Shown in pieces: positions 6,781 through 17,677 of a stretch of 64,000 bases of DNA. This DNA comes from Phycisphaerae bacterium. GTDB taxonomy: Bacteria > Planctomycetota > Phycisphaerae > UBA1845 > Fen-1342. Under the pieces are notes generated by a model that saw nothing but the letters and a program-made list of their open reading frames with translations, was not told the DNA's origin and ran no database searches. The first letter of the stretch is position 1. Each line of letters starts with the position of its first letter. Position numbers and translations under genes: made by a program. Where the stretch lies: assembly GCA_028277645.1 (NCBI GenBank), contig JANQFV010000022.1:1-64000 (forward strand), written 5' to 3'.

Positions 6781-8078
6781 GACACCGCCCCCGTCGTGAG
6801 CACCGCTTCCTGCTCTTGCGGCTCCGGAATCCCCAGCGCCTGATGCGCCCAGCGCTGTGGTACGCGCAGGCGCAGATCGTTCACCGCGACTGCGAGCGTT
6901 TCGGCAAGCGTCTTGGTGTCGACCGATTGCACGAGCGAACGGCGAAATCGCGGCACCGGGACCTGGTCGCCGAAACGGGCGCGTACCAGCGGCGTCAGCA
7001 CATCGCGCCGCACGGTCTGCCCTTCGTCGGCGATGTCGTCGACCAGCAGATCCTCGCGCACGCGATCGTGAATCTCCGCCGCGGCGCGCGAGCCCGTTGA
7101 CCGCACGTCGGTGGTCAGGTGCTGACCGAGCCAGAGAATCGTGATCTCGGTATTGCAGTAATCCTGAATCGCGCCGTAGGGCTGCGTTCCAGTGCGGGCC
7201 GCCTCGATAAACTTCAAATCCACGTTCTTGCCCAGCACGGCGACCGCATCCGTGCCGAGTTGCTCGAGCATCTGGAGCAACGCTTCGCGGTCGTCCTCGG
7301 GCGTGCCGGGGTCGTACTGCGCGACGCGCACCGGCATGCCCGCGATCTGCGAGAAGACCAGCCAGTCCTTGAAGCTCAGGTTTTGTGCGAGGTACAGCAA
7401 CGCCGATGCGCGCAATAGACCGGCGTCGAATTGACGCCCCGGAGTGGCGCGCGGGCGATGCACAATCCACTTGGTCCGGTGCTCATCAAGCGCGACGCCT
7501 AACGATGGCTCGTCATCGGTCAGCACGCGAAGTCGCCAAGGCTCGTGCGGATCAGCCACCAGGCGGCTGTAAGGCACCGGTACAACGTCGACGAGGCGGC
7601 TTTCTTCCCACACCAGTTCCGCGACCGCGATGCCGTAGCCGATTGCGTTCGCAAGGTGGTCGAGCACTTCGTGCAGGTGATCAATGCCGGCGAGTGTCTG
7701 CCGGCAATAGTCGGCGGCATGCTTCGCGGCAGTGCGCGCGTCTTCGTTGTCGGTCTGTTCCGTCGCTGACGAAAACTCCCATTCGAGCCCGGTCAGCGCG
7801 AGTCGACGCGTCGCCTCGACCGCAGCCAGGCGCGGCCATTTCTGGAGCATTTCCGCGAACAACTCGAACTGCAGTTGCGGGTGACCCACGTCGGCGGCCT
7901 GGAGAAACGAGAGCAAGCGCGAGGGCGTGATGCCGACCGTCGGGTAGGTGCGGGTGAAGTCGGTGCGCCGCGGGAGGATGGTGCGCTCCGCGTCGTGTCG
8001 CCGCTCCGGCGAGCGCGGGAGGAGGGAGCCGAGAGACCGGAGGGCAGACACGACGCGGTGAGCGGTGGCATGCAGCAC
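6777..8078 (-). CDS. Mu gp29-like portal protein (DUF935)
   Basis: The 433-residue protein matches the DUF935/Mu gp29 portal family: YPTVGITPSRLLSFLQ near the N terminus, RLALTGLEWEF, the VLDHLANAIGYGIAVAELVWE segment, NLSFKDWLVFSQIAGMPVRV and the region around ITILWLGQHLTT. The portal forms the DNA entry ring of the head. The start is a GTG at 8078 because a perfect GGAGGT lies 6 bases upstream; a longer frame from 8120 lacks one. It is the first gene of the cassette. No terminase is encoded upstream, which is unusual for an intact head module. Confidence 0.85.
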   Translation of the reverse strand: MLHATAHRVVSALRSLGSLLPRSPERRHDAERTILPRRTDFTRTYPTVGITPSRLLSFLQAADVGHPQLQFELFAEMLQKWPRLAAVEATRRLALTGLEWEFSSATEQTDNEDARTAAKHAADYCRQTLAGIDHLHEVLDHLANAIGYGIAVAELVWEESRLVDVVPVPYSRLVADPHEPWRLRVLTDDEPSLGVALDEHRTKWIVHRPRATPGRQFDAGLLRASALLYLAQNLSFKDWLVFSQIAGMPVRVAQYDPGTPEDDREALLQMLEQLGTDAVAVLGKNVDLKFIEAARTGTQPYGAIQDYCNTEITILWLGQHLTTDVRSTGSRAAAEIHDRVREDLLVDDIADEGQTVRRDVLTPLVRARFGDQVPVPRFRRSLVQSVDTKTLAETLAVAVNDLRLRVPQRWAHQALGIPEPQEQEAVLTTGAVS

Positions 8079-8250
8079 GGTGAGACCTCCAAACGCCGCC
8101 GGCAGCACGCCGACCGGCACCCAGAAGCCTATCTTGTTTTTCTAGGAATGCTAATTCAGATAGACGGTCTGTTGCTCCCTGGCGCAGTTTGGCATGGTTT
8201 GAACTGCATGAGTGGTCAACATCCCCCGAGACGCTATCAGCCGCCTGCGC

Positions 8251-9048
8251 TTAGAAGTACACCCAGAATGGTGGTTCCAGATTTCGCGGTTGACAACTGG
8301 ACCCTAACAGCAAAACAACCGCAACCCACAAGAACATCCACAAGACCACTCGTCGCGCGAAGCCACGTGGCGCCTGATCCCTGCAACTCGCGCTGCGTGG
8401 GAGAACGATTATCCCTCCCAGCCCGAGCGCAGGCATGAAGAGATTGAAGTGGAAGTCCGGCACAAACAGCGCCACCAAGACGATCGGCGCGGCGGAGTAC
8501 GAAGCGAATACCGGCAGCCAATACATGCCCAATCGCCTCATCACGACACGAGGCGGCGGCGACAAGCGCAGATTGGCCGAGTGAAGCACGAGCGGCAACA
8601 TTGGCACGCCCGAGAAAAGCGAAACAAAGGTCAGACGCGGGCTAATGTACAGCAACGCGGACTTGACAGCGACGTACGGGCCTGCGCCGCAGTGCTCGTT
8701 GATCGCAACCGCCACGAAGATGGACACGATGACATACACCCACCCCGTCCCCACCACCAGCATCAACCACGCCGACCACGCCGGACCGCGAAGGGCCAGC
8801 GTCGTCAGCATCCGCCGTGGGGACGCAATGCCGCGGAGCAGATCGCAGAGGCTGGCCCAGAGGACTTGGTGTGGCTGCCACGGGTCGCAGCCGTCCAGGC
8901 AGCTCGGCACTGAGTCACGCAGGACGCCGGATTCCCATTGCTCGGCGGGAAACGTCAGGCCGCATTCCGCGCACCGCGGCTCCGGTGCCGCCCGCAGGTC
9001 GTAGCCGCAGCGCGGGCACCGAAGTTCGGATTGCGTCTGTGTGCCCAT
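8251..9048 (-). CDS. Zinc-ribbon multi-span membrane protein
   Basis: The 265-residue product begins with a treble-clef-like zinc ribbon (CPRCGYDLRAAPEPRCAECG) and continues with four to five membrane segments (for example WLMLVVGTGWVYVIVSIFVA and VVLWMFLWVAVVLLLGS). CPxCGYDL ribbons on membrane proteins are common in planctomycetes; their function is unknown. The ATG at 9048 is chosen, although a GTG at 9069 is possible and neither start has a strong ribosome binding site. It is divergent from the DUF1579 gene, with which it shares an 80-base gap. Confidence 0.65.
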   Translation of the reverse strand: MGTQTQSELRCPRCGYDLRAAPEPRCAECGLTFPAEQWESGVLRDSVPSCLDGCDPWQPHQVLWASLCDLLRGIASPRRMLTTLALRGPAWSAWLMLVVGTGWVYVIVSIFVAVAINEHCGAGPYVAVKSALLYISPRLTFVSLFSGVPMLPLVLHSANLRLSPPPRVVMRRLGMYWLPVFASYSAAPIVLVALFVPDFHFNLFMPALGLGGIIVLPRSASCRDQAPRGFARRVVLWMFLWVAVVLLLGSSCQPRNLEPPFWVYF

Positions 9049-9129
9049 AACCGGATAATCTACTACCACGTTCGGGCATTGCTAACAAACTTCAGCAGGA
9101 TCACCTGCGCAATCTGAAAGGACACGACC

Positions 9130-9780
9130 ATGAAGCTCCGTACGTTCCTGGCCGGCGCTGTCTGCGCCACGTTGCTGATCGGCCTCACCACCGAAGTTAT
9201 GTCGCAGCAGAGCGCCGCTGAAAAACCGGAAGGCATGCCGATGCCGTCGGCCGAGGAACAGGCCAAGATGATGCAGGAGTGGATGCGGCTCTCGCAACCG
9301 GGCGAGGGTCACAAGCACCTCGACCATTTCGTCGGCGACTGGAACCTGACCATCCGGATGTACATGGGCGGCCCCACGAGTGAGCCAACGGAAACCAAGG
9401 GCACCTCCACCGTCAAGAAAGTCCTCGGCGGGCGTTATCTCATGGAGAATATGGATGCTGAGATGGACTATGGCATGGGCCAACCGTTGCCGTTCGAAGG
9501 GCTCGGCCTGATCGGCTACGACAACTTCCGCAACATGTACACGACTACCTGGTGCGACAACATGGGCACCGCCCTGATCGTGCTGCGTGGCGGGCGCCAT
9601 CCGCACACCGGCCTGTTCACATACTACGGCGAGCTGGACGAGCCGATGATGAAGGTCGTAGGCCGCACCATCAAGTCCACCACGCGCGTCATCAACGACG
9701 ACAAGCACGTCTTCGAACTCTACGACCTACACGTCAGCGACGACTACAAGGTGATGGAGATCGTTTACGAGCGGAAGTAG
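9130..9780 (+). CDS. Secreted DUF1579 family protein
   Basis: The 216-residue protein has an N-terminal signal peptide (MKLRTFLAGAVCATLLIGL, cleavage near MSQQSA) and then the DUF1579 pattern: HKHLDHFVGDWNLTIRMY, then GTSTVKKVLGGRYLME, GLGLIGYDNFRNMY and a C-terminal FELYDLH...YKVMEIVYER. The family is a calycin-like beta barrel of unknown ligand, often exported. GAAAGGA lies 8 bases before the ATG. It stands alone between divergent and co-directional neighbours. Confidence 0.8.
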   Translation: MKLRTFLAGAVCATLLIGLTTEVMSQQSAAEKPEGMPMPSAEEQAKMMQEWMRLSQPGEGHKHLDHFVGDWNLTIRMYMGGPTSEPTETKGTSTVKKVLGGRYLMENMDAEMDYGMGQPLPFEGLGLIGYDNFRNMYTTTWCDNMGTALIVLRGGRHPHTGLFTYYGELDEPMMKVVGRTIKSTTRVINDDKHVFELYDLHVSDDYKVMEIVYERK

Positions 9781-9995
9781 CAGCCGCTGACAGGCTTGCA
9801 TCGCTCTTTTATGGCGGGCCGTGTGGACCGTAGTGCTTCCAGCCGGTCCGCTGCTGTCTTCTTGCTTCGAATACGCGCCCAGGTTTTCGCTGCACGCCCG
9901 TGTCCGCTATAGTAAACGCCGGCGTGCGGCGGAGGATGCCGGTGGGGTACCAAGCCGTAGCGCCACAACTGTCGTAGTACAAGGCACGGGGCGCT

Positions 9996-11462
9996 ATGGC
10001 TGACAAATCGACGAGTGGGATTGCCGTCGCGTGTGCGTGCGGGGCGCGGCTTAAGGCGCCGGCGAAGGCTGCGGGCCGCCAGACGCGCTGCCCGAAGTGC
10101 AATGCGACGCTCACGATTCCGTTACCGGTCGGCGCGGTGCCCAAGGAACGGGCCGCGCGGGGTGACAAAATCAAGGTGCGCTGCACCTGCGGCGTGAAGC
10201 TCAGTGCACCGGCCGCGCACGCGGGCAAGCGCATCCGCTGCCCGCAGTGCCGCGAGGTAATGATGGTTCCGGGTAAGACCGCGGTCGCAGCCGCGCCAGA
10301 CATCAGCAGTGCAGAGGCTGACGACTTGCTCCCGGGGCTCGCGAACGGCCCGGCACTCGACGTGCCGCAGGCGGCGGCCGCGAAGAGCGACAGTGTCTAT
10401 GGCCTCGCGGCGGCGAAGGCGGGCGCTGCGGATCCGTACGCAGACGGCGACGCTCTGCCCGAGCCCAAAGGTCCGACGCGCAAGTGCAAGTCCTGTGGCA
10501 AGAGCTATCCCCCGTCCGTAAAGATCTGCGTGGACTGCGGGCTGGACATGAAGACGGGCCGCCCGCTGCTGGCAACCGACGACAGCACAGTTGATCAGGC
10601 CTACGCAACCGCGGAAAGCGTGCTCACGTGGCTGAGCTGGCTCATCCCGTGGGGTATTTACCCGATTGCGTCGGAGGCATTCGGCACGCGCAAACCGTGG
10701 GTCACACGCGTCATCGGTGGCGTCACCGTTCTCGTCAGCGTCTGGTACATGATTGCTTACATCTATACGACCGAGTCATCGCCCGGCCTGGCGAACCTGA
10801 TGCTCTGGGGCGGCGATCCGGCAGACACGGAGTATCTCGAGTTCTTCGGACTCTACCCGGGTGAAGTCGGCTTCCATGGTTACCAGCTCTTCACGCACAT
10901 GTTCCTACACGGAGGCCCGCTGCACCTGGCCGGCAACCTGTTGTTCCTCTTCGTGTTCGGGTCGCGCGTGAATGCACTGATCGGCAACATTCTCACGGCC
11001 GCGGTCTATCCACTGCTCGGCGTTGGTGCGGGCGTTGCGCACCTGATGGCTGCCGCTAACGAACCGCTGTCGCCCATGCTCGGTGCCTCGGGGGCGATCA
11101 TGGGGCTGGCGGGCATGTACCTGGTGTACTTCCCCGTACACAAAGTTCACATGGCTGCCTGGTGGCGTTGGGGATTGATCGGCGGCTTTCGGCTGAAACT
11201 CAACATATTTGAGGTGCTCGGTGTTTTTGTCGTGCTATTCTACATCGCTTTCGATGTGTTCTTTACGGCGCTGCGGCTCGATACCGGTACGGCCCATTGG
11301 GCACATCTCGGCGGGTTTATTGCCGGCATTGCGTGCGCTGTGCTGCTCATGTGCGCGCGGCTAGTCCACGCGCGCGGCGGCGATTTACTTAGTCGACTGT
11401 TCGGTCGCCTGGCGTGGCTGCTGATCGGCAAGCCCAACCGTCCGGCACGCTCGCTCTGGTAA
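9996..11462 (+). CDS. Rhomboid-family intramembrane serine protease with three zinc ribbons
   Basis: The 488-residue protein has an N-terminal soluble part with three Cys-pair modules: CACGARL...CPKC (13-36), CTCGVKL...CPQC (63-86) and CKSCG...CVDCG (about 163-181). A rhomboid core follows: HMFLHGGPLHLAGNLLF, the catalytic serine motif GASGAIMGLAGMY, and the catalytic histidine in HWAHLGGFIAG. Six or more membrane helices are visible, and an extra helix pair sits between Ser and His. It should cleave membrane proteins within the bilayer. Zinc ribbons fused to rhomboids suggest substrate or partner recognition on the cytoplasmic side. No operon partner is evident; tandem DinB follows at 65 bases. 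Confidence 0.85.
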   Translation: MADKSTSGIAVACACGARLKAPAKAAGRQTRCPKCNATLTIPLPVGAVPKERAARGDKIKVRCTCGVKLSAPAAHAGKRIRCPQCREVMMVPGKTAVAAAPDISSAEADDLLPGLANGPALDVPQAAAAKSDSVYGLAAAKAGAADPYADGDALPEPKGPTRKCKSCGKSYPPSVKICVDCGLDMKTGRPLLATDDSTVDQAYATAESVLTWLSWLIPWGIYPIASEAFGTRKPWVTRVIGGVTVLVSVWYMIAYIYTTESSPGLANLMLWGGDPADTEYLEFFGLYPGEVGFHGYQLFTHMFLHGGPLHLAGNLLFLFVFGSRVNALIGNILTAAVYPLLGVGAGVAHLMAAANEPLSPMLGASGAIMGLAGMYLVYFPVHKVHMAAWWRWGLIGGFRLKLNIFEVLGVFVVLFYIAFDVFFTALRLDTGTAHWAHLGGFIAGIACAVLLMCARLVHARGGDLLSRLFGRLAWLLIGKPNRPARSLW

Positions 11463-11526
11463 GAGAAGGACCGCAAAAACGCTGCCCGCCATGTCACGCG
11501 GCTTCGCCTGTAATTAGGATTCGCGC

Positions 11527-12579
11527 ATGTCGCACGCGGACACACTGCTCGAGCTCTTCCGCCACAACGACTGGGCCCGCGACAAGTTGCTCGGCTCCGC
11601 CGGCCCGCTGTCAAACGAAGAGCTTGCGCAGCAGTTCTCGATGGGGCCGGGCACATTGTTCGCGACGCTCTGCCATCTCTACGGTGCCGAGCGGCACTGG
11701 TATGAGGTTTGGCAACAGCGCGATGTGAACGAGTTTCAGCACTCGCGCGACCTTGAATCACTCGCGGAACTTGCTGAAGTCTGGCAGCGACTGAGCCAAG
11801 CGCGCAACGTATACCTCGCGGAGTTCGGCGACTCTGGTCTCGCGCGCGAACTGAAGTTCACCACCAACGCCGGTATCAATCGCAAAGAGTCGATCGGCAC
11901 GATCGCACTACACGTCTACAACCATGGCATTCACCACCGCGCGCAGGTGCTGAACATGCTGCGGCACCTCGATGCGCCGACCATGGGGCTCGACTTCCTC
12001 TTCTTCCGCGCCGAGCGACCCACTGTTGAGAACGATGCGGTAATGCGCGAGAAGCTCCACGCGGGTGGACTGATGATGCGTGAAGATCTGGATCCTCCCG
12101 CCCAGCTCGACATCGCAACGCTGCGCACCTACTTCGGACACATCGACGCCGCCCGCGATCGCATCCACGCCGTGGCGCGCGAGCTGTCGGACAAACAGCT
12201 CGACCGCGAGCTCGCCATCGGACTGGGCACGCTCCGCAAGACACTCCTGCACATCCGCGACGCCGAGCAATGGTGGCTGGAGAACTGGACCGCTGAGCCG
12301 CGGCCCGAATCCGACGGCTTACCGCCCTCGACTTCGCTGCCGCAACTCATCGAGCTGTTCGGCGAAACGACGGCCCGTCGCAACGACTTCATCGCCGGTT
12401 TGAACGACGATGACCTGCGGCGTCCGGTCGAGGCATATGCGCGGACCGACCTGCTGCTGCGTTTTCGCCTCGGCGAATCGCTTATCGAGCTCTGTGGCCA
12501 CGGCACGCACCACCGCGCCCAGGCGCTGAACATGCTTCGTCACCTGGGGGTCGAGGTCCCGCACATCGATTTGATCTGA
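11527..12579 (+). CDS. Tandem DinB-family protein
   Basis: The 350-residue protein is two DinB-like four-helix bundles in a row. Each half opens with a helix and carries the metal-site histidines, the last pair in an almost identical motif: IHHRAQVLNMLRHL near residue 138 and THHRAQALNMLRHLG near residue 325. The first half also has LCHLYGAERHW. DinB proteins bind a divalent metal; many act as thiol-dependent transferases, but the substrate here is unknown. The second half has HIRDAEQWW, so both sites could be functional. The duplication within one chain is the main oddity. AGGA lies 7 bases before the ATG. Confidence 0.82.
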   Translation: MSHADTLLELFRHNDWARDKLLGSAGPLSNEELAQQFSMGPGTLFATLCHLYGAERHWYEVWQQRDVNEFQHSRDLESLAELAEVWQRLSQARNVYLAEFGDSGLARELKFTTNAGINRKESIGTIALHVYNHGIHHRAQVLNMLRHLDAPTMGLDFLFFRAERPTVENDAVMREKLHAGGLMMREDLDPPAQLDIATLRTYFGHIDAARDRIHAVARELSDKQLDRELAIGLGTLRKTLLHIRDAEQWWLENWTAEPRPESDGLPPSTSLPQLIELFGETTARRNDFIAGLNDDDLRRPVEAYARTDLLLRFRLGESLIELCGHGTHHRAQALNMLRHLGVEVPHIDLI

Positions 12580-12739
12580 CCATTCGCGACTTCAAACCGC
12601 AGATTTGCTTCGTGACGCGCCCCGACATTTCGCCGCGAGGGCAATATGCTTAAGATAGCGGGTTACCCGCGGCGTTCAGCGCTAACCGCCACAGATCCGT
12701 CCCGGCTGCAGCGAACGCGCCGCGCGAGGAGCATAGAAG

Positions 12740-14368
<1,629 letters not shown>

Positions 14369-14410
14369 GGGATTGGGGGATTAAGTCACAGAGCCCGAAG
14401 CGCAAGCGAG

Positions 14411-14443
14411 GGGCCGCGAGGAAGCTCGCGGCCCGTTTCTTTG
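14411..14443 (+). terminator. Rho-independent terminator after thiC
   Basis: A perfect 10-base-pair stem (GGGCCGCGAG / CTCGCGGCCC, loop GAAG) is followed by GTTTCTTT. It lies 42 bases after the thiC stop and 60 bases before the end of the convergent aminotransferase gene. Confidence 0.85.
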
Positions 14444-14505
14444 CGGGTTGATGCAGCTATCGGCGGCGGCGCGCGGCGCTTCCCTCTCAGATCCTTAGAT
14501 CCTTC

Positions 14506-15720
14506 TTACGCAATCACTTTCCGAATCCGCTCCAGCGCCCAGTCCAGCTCATCCTTCGTAATACACAGCGGCGGTGCCAGACGCATCGTCTGGGCGTGCG
14601 TGTCCTTGCACAGCATGCCGTCGTTCATCAGCGCTTCGCAGTACTTTCGCGCCACGCCGGCCTCAGGCTTGAACTCGACGCCGACCCACAGACCGCGGCA
14701 ACGATACTCCTTGATCTTTTCCGTCGGGATCGCGCGCAGCTCGTTCTCCAGGTACTTGCCTAGCTCGAGCGCGTTGTTCTGATACTCGTTCGTGCTCAGG
14801 ATCTCGACGACCTTGCGCGCCACGGCGCAGGCCAGCGGATTTCCGCCGAACGTGCTGCCGTGGCTGCCCGGCGTAAACACCCCGAGAATCTCGCGCGTCG
14901 AGACGACCGCGCTGATCGGCACGATCCCGCCGCCGAGCGCCTTGCCGAGAATGTACATGTCCGGCTTCACGTTCTCCCAATCGCAGGTGAACGTCTTGCC
15001 CGTGCGCCCCAGGCCCGACTGGATCTCGTCCGCGATGAACAGCACGTTCTGTTCGCTGCACAGCTCGCGCACCTGCCTCAGATATCCGTCCGGTGGAATG
15101 ATGATACCCGCCTCGCCCTGAATCGGCTCGACCAGGAAGCCGACCGTGTTGTCATCGATCGCCGCACGCAGGGCGTCGATGTCGCCGTAGGGAATGATCT
15201 CGAAGCCCGGCGTGAAAGGACCGAAGTCCGTACGGCAATCAGGATCAGTGCTGAAGCTGATGATCGTTGTCGTACGGCCGTGAAAGTTCTCGGTGCAGCA
15301 GATCACCTTGGCCTTGTCCGGAGCGACGCCCTTCTTCTGATAGCCCCAGCGACGGGCCGTCTTGATGGCGGTCTCGACGCCCTCAGCACCAGTGTTCATC
15401 GGCAGGACCATCTCCATGCCGCACAGCTCGGCCAGCTCCTTGCACAGCGGTCCGATCTGGTCGTTCTGGAAAGCGCGCGACGTCAGCGTGACGTGGTCGA
15501 GTTGCTCTTTCGCCACGGCGACCAGGTCCGCGTGGCAATGCCCGAAGTTCACCGCCGAGTACGCGGCCAGCATGTCCATGTAGCGTTTGCCGTCGGCGTC
15601 CTGCACCCAGACGCCTTCGGCCTTCGAAACGACCACCGGCAGCGGGTGGTAGTTGTGGGCGGCGTACTGGTCGACGGTCTCGATGTGTTGCGCACCGGTC
15701 ATCGGCATGATCGCAGTCAT
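14506..15720 (-). CDS. rocD: Ornithine aminotransferase
   Basis: The 404-residue class III PLP enzyme matches ornithine:2-oxo-acid transaminase, which converts ornithine to glutamate semialdehyde. Visible signatures are NYHPLPVVVSKAEGVWV and DMLAAYSAVNFGH near the N terminus, NTGAEGVETAIKTAR, the FLVEPIQGEAGI segment, IADEIQSGLGRTG, and the PLP lysine in YILGKALGGG, followed by HGSTFGGNPLA. The start is set at 15720 because GGAGG lies 8 bases upstream; the longer frame has no such site. The gene is isolated, with a phytase gene upstream on the same strand and a 222-base gap. Confidence 0.9.
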   Translation of the reverse strand: MTAIMPMTGAQHIETVDQYAAHNYHPLPVVVSKAEGVWVQDADGKRYMDMLAAYSAVNFGHCHADLVAVAKEQLDHVTLTSRAFQNDQIGPLCKELAELCGMEMVLPMNTGAEGVETAIKTARRWGYQKKGVAPDKAKVICCTENFHGRTTTIISFSTDPDCRTDFGPFTPGFEIIPYGDIDALRAAIDDNTVGFLVEPIQGEAGIIIPPDGYLRQVRELCSEQNVLFIADEIQSGLGRTGKTFTCDWENVKPDMYILGKALGGGIVPISAVVSTREILGVFTPGSHGSTFGGNPLACAVARKVVEILSTNEYQNNALELGKYLENELRAIPTEKIKEYRCRGLWVGVEFKPEAGVARKYCEALMNDGMLCKDTHAQTMRLAPPLCITKDELDWALERIRKVIA

Positions 15721-15942
15721 GTCGGCATCCTCCGCCGGCAAGCGGAACACGCTACGCTTGCAGCGTATCAATCAGCAGGGAGTCATGCCCGCGACGGGTC
15801 TCGCAACGCGTGTCTGCGACACCGGCCACGGTAACAGGTTCTGTCACGCCAATATAGCAGCCGCCAAGGCGTGTTCAACCCGCCGCCGAAAGTGCTCCTC
15901 GGCACCCCCGCCTATCGGCGATAGGCACGGTTTTTATCCCGG

Positions 15943-17001
15943 CTATTTCATCCAGGCCTTGATCTGCTCCTTGATGGACTCGAGCGAGTACGCGCGCAGA
16001 TCCTCGTCGTCATCAACCGCGAACAGCGCTCCCAGCGGACAACCCGGCAGGGCCTCCGGATACAGGCAGATGCCGTCGGTGTTCGCGATCGCAGGCTCAC
16101 CGGTAAATGTCCCCAGATACACGTAATGCTTGCGGCCGAACACGTGCCAGTACGTGATCTCATCACGCTGGTCCGTGAGTATGAAACAGCCGCTCTGCGG
16201 CTGATTCCAAAGCACAATGCCTTCCGGGTCGCCCTTGATAAGCCCCTTGCCGACGATTTCCCCGGTGTAGCGCCCGTCGAGCGTGTAGACCTTCACCTCC
16301 ATGACCGCTTCATCACAGAAGAGCACGCGCTCCAGTGCATCATCAACGACGAGCGATTCCGCTTCGCGGATCGCCCCCGGCCCGCGCGGATCGCCGAAGA
16401 CACGCACCTGCCGTCCGTGCACTTTGCCCGCGTCCAGCTCGATGCGGAACACGTGTGCCACCTGATCGAGCGGGACTTTCGTGTCCGTCACGTAGAGGTA
16501 TATGCCGTCCTTACGGTACGACACAGCTCCGCCATACGGCCGGTGCAACTCGGCCGCGCCGAAAGTTCCCAGCGACTCGTACGTGTCCGGGCGAAACGCC
16601 TGCACGCGGTGATTGTCGCGCTCGATGACCAGAATGGCGCGCACCGGCGCAACCGTGTTGGGGCTATCCGGCCCGCGGCTGAAATCCACGGTCACAATGC
16701 CGTTGGGATAGCGCAGCTCGCCGGGCCCGTCGCCGGTCTTGCCGAACCGCCCGACGTGCTTGCCCGTCGCGGCGTCGAAGACATCGACCCGGTCGCCGTC
16801 CTTGGCGGTAGCGAACACGCGCACTGATCCGTCGGTCAGCTTGCACGCCGCCAGCGAGTCCGTATTCGCATAGTCCGTGCCACTGGACGCCCACAACTCG
16901 GGAACGCGCGCGGCAGTCTGCGCCCGACCAAATGCCACAAAGGCCCAGAGAATCATCGAAACCAGCAATACGCTGCCAAGCACCTTCCTGCAGCACTGCA
17001 T
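15943..17001 (-). CDS. Secreted beta-propeller phytase
   Basis: The 352-residue protein has a signal peptide (VLGSVLLVSMILWAFVAF, then GRAQTA) and the repeat blades of a beta-propeller phytase: DSLAACKLTDGSVRVFAT, then a blade with VDVFDAATGKHVG, ERDNHRVQAF, VVDDALERVLFCDE, KGDPEGIVLW and NTDGICLY near the end, followed by LFAVDDDED. These acidic loops bind calcium, which the enzyme needs to release phosphate from phytate outside the cell. AGGAGG precedes the ATG at 17001. It has no linked phosphate genes here, so a phosphate-scavenging role is inferred from the family only. Confidence 0.82.
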   Translation of the reverse strand: MQCCRKVLGSVLLVSMILWAFVAFGRAQTAARVPELWASSGTDYANTDSLAACKLTDGSVRVFATAKDGDRVDVFDAATGKHVGRFGKTGDGPGELRYPNGIVTVDFSRGPDSPNTVAPVRAILVIERDNHRVQAFRPDTYESLGTFGAAELHRPYGGAVSYRKDGIYLYVTDTKVPLDQVAHVFRIELDAGKVHGRQVRVFGDPRGPGAIREAESLVVDDALERVLFCDEAVMEVKVYTLDGRYTGEIVGKGLIKGDPEGIVLWNQPQSGCFILTDQRDEITYWHVFGRKHYVYLGTFTGEPAIANTDGICLYPEALPGCPLGALFAVDDDEDLRAYSLESIKEQIKAWMK

Positions 17002-17269
17002 CGCATTCCTCCTGTGAGTGCGTGTCCGCAGCGGCTGTTTAATCGCAGCCCGCTCTCGCGCCAAGGAGGTTACCACACCCGACAAGCCGCGCGGCGAGGC
17101 GGTTCCTTGTGCGCGCGCACGGCCACCGGGCTGACCCTGAGAACACCATTACACAAAACGCTCAGATCGCGGACGCTAATACGTCGGAAACACAATTATC
17201 GGCGACCTCTAACACTCTCACCATACACTCCGCCGGCATGAATCGGCTCAATCAGGACGCGCAGGGCGC

Positions 17270-17617
17270 GTGTCGGCGATACTGAACGTGTCGACGTCCA
17301 CTGAGGCAAAGTTCGCCGTTTCTACTCCGCACGGCCTGAAGGTCGGCCATACCGACAGCAACGGCGATCCGGCGGCCGTGACCTATCCCCCTGGCATCAG
17401 CATCTCGGTCACCGGAGTGCTCGCAACCGGCGATCTGAATTGCAGCGGCAGCGTCGGCTTTGACGATATCAACCCTTTCGTAACCGCGCTGGTCGGCGGC
17501 CCCGTGGCCTACGCCGCGGAGTATCCCGGCTGCAACTACTACAACGGTGACATCGACGGCGATGGAGAGGTCGGCTTCAGCGACATCAACCCGTTCGTCG
17601 ATTTGCTGATACCCTAA
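17270..17617 (+). pseudogene. C-terminal fragment of a secreted protein with dockerin-like repeats
   Basis: The open frame holds two calcium-loop repeats typical of planctomycete secreted proteins: GDLNCSGSVGFDDINPFV and GDIDGDGEVGFSDINPFVDL, ending at a stop soon after. The part before them is short, has no signal peptide and no good start (GTG at 17270 without ribosome binding site; the frame stays open upstream). Normally this tail ends a much longer exported protein, so this is most likely the remnant of one whose 5' part has been lost. If translated from the GTG it would be a 115-residue cytoplasmic protein. Confidence 0.6.
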
Positions 17618-17635
17618 TCCACCCGCAACGTATGG

Positions 17636-17665
17636 GCGGCGGCCGATCTACGGGTCGGCCGCCGC
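17636..17665. terminator. Strong GC hairpin after the dockerin-like fragment
   Basis: A perfect 11-base-pair stem (GCGGCGGCCGA / TCGGCCGCCGC) with an 8-base loop lies between two convergent genes. There is no T-tract, so intrinsic termination is uncertain. Its core GGCCGA...TCGGCC matches the palindromic repeat family seen at 3155 and 23245. Confidence 0.55.
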
Positions 17666-17677
17666 GTGCGATTCGCG

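Noticed and set aside
12580..12739. Thiamine pyrophosphate riboswitch before thiC
   Set aside because: No CTGAGA core, no ACCTGATC-like second core and no long pairing stems are seen in the 160-base leader.
14860..15834. Plus-strand frame of 324 codons opposite ornithine aminotransferase
   Set aside because: It is antisense to a well-supported gene and has no start signal or motif.
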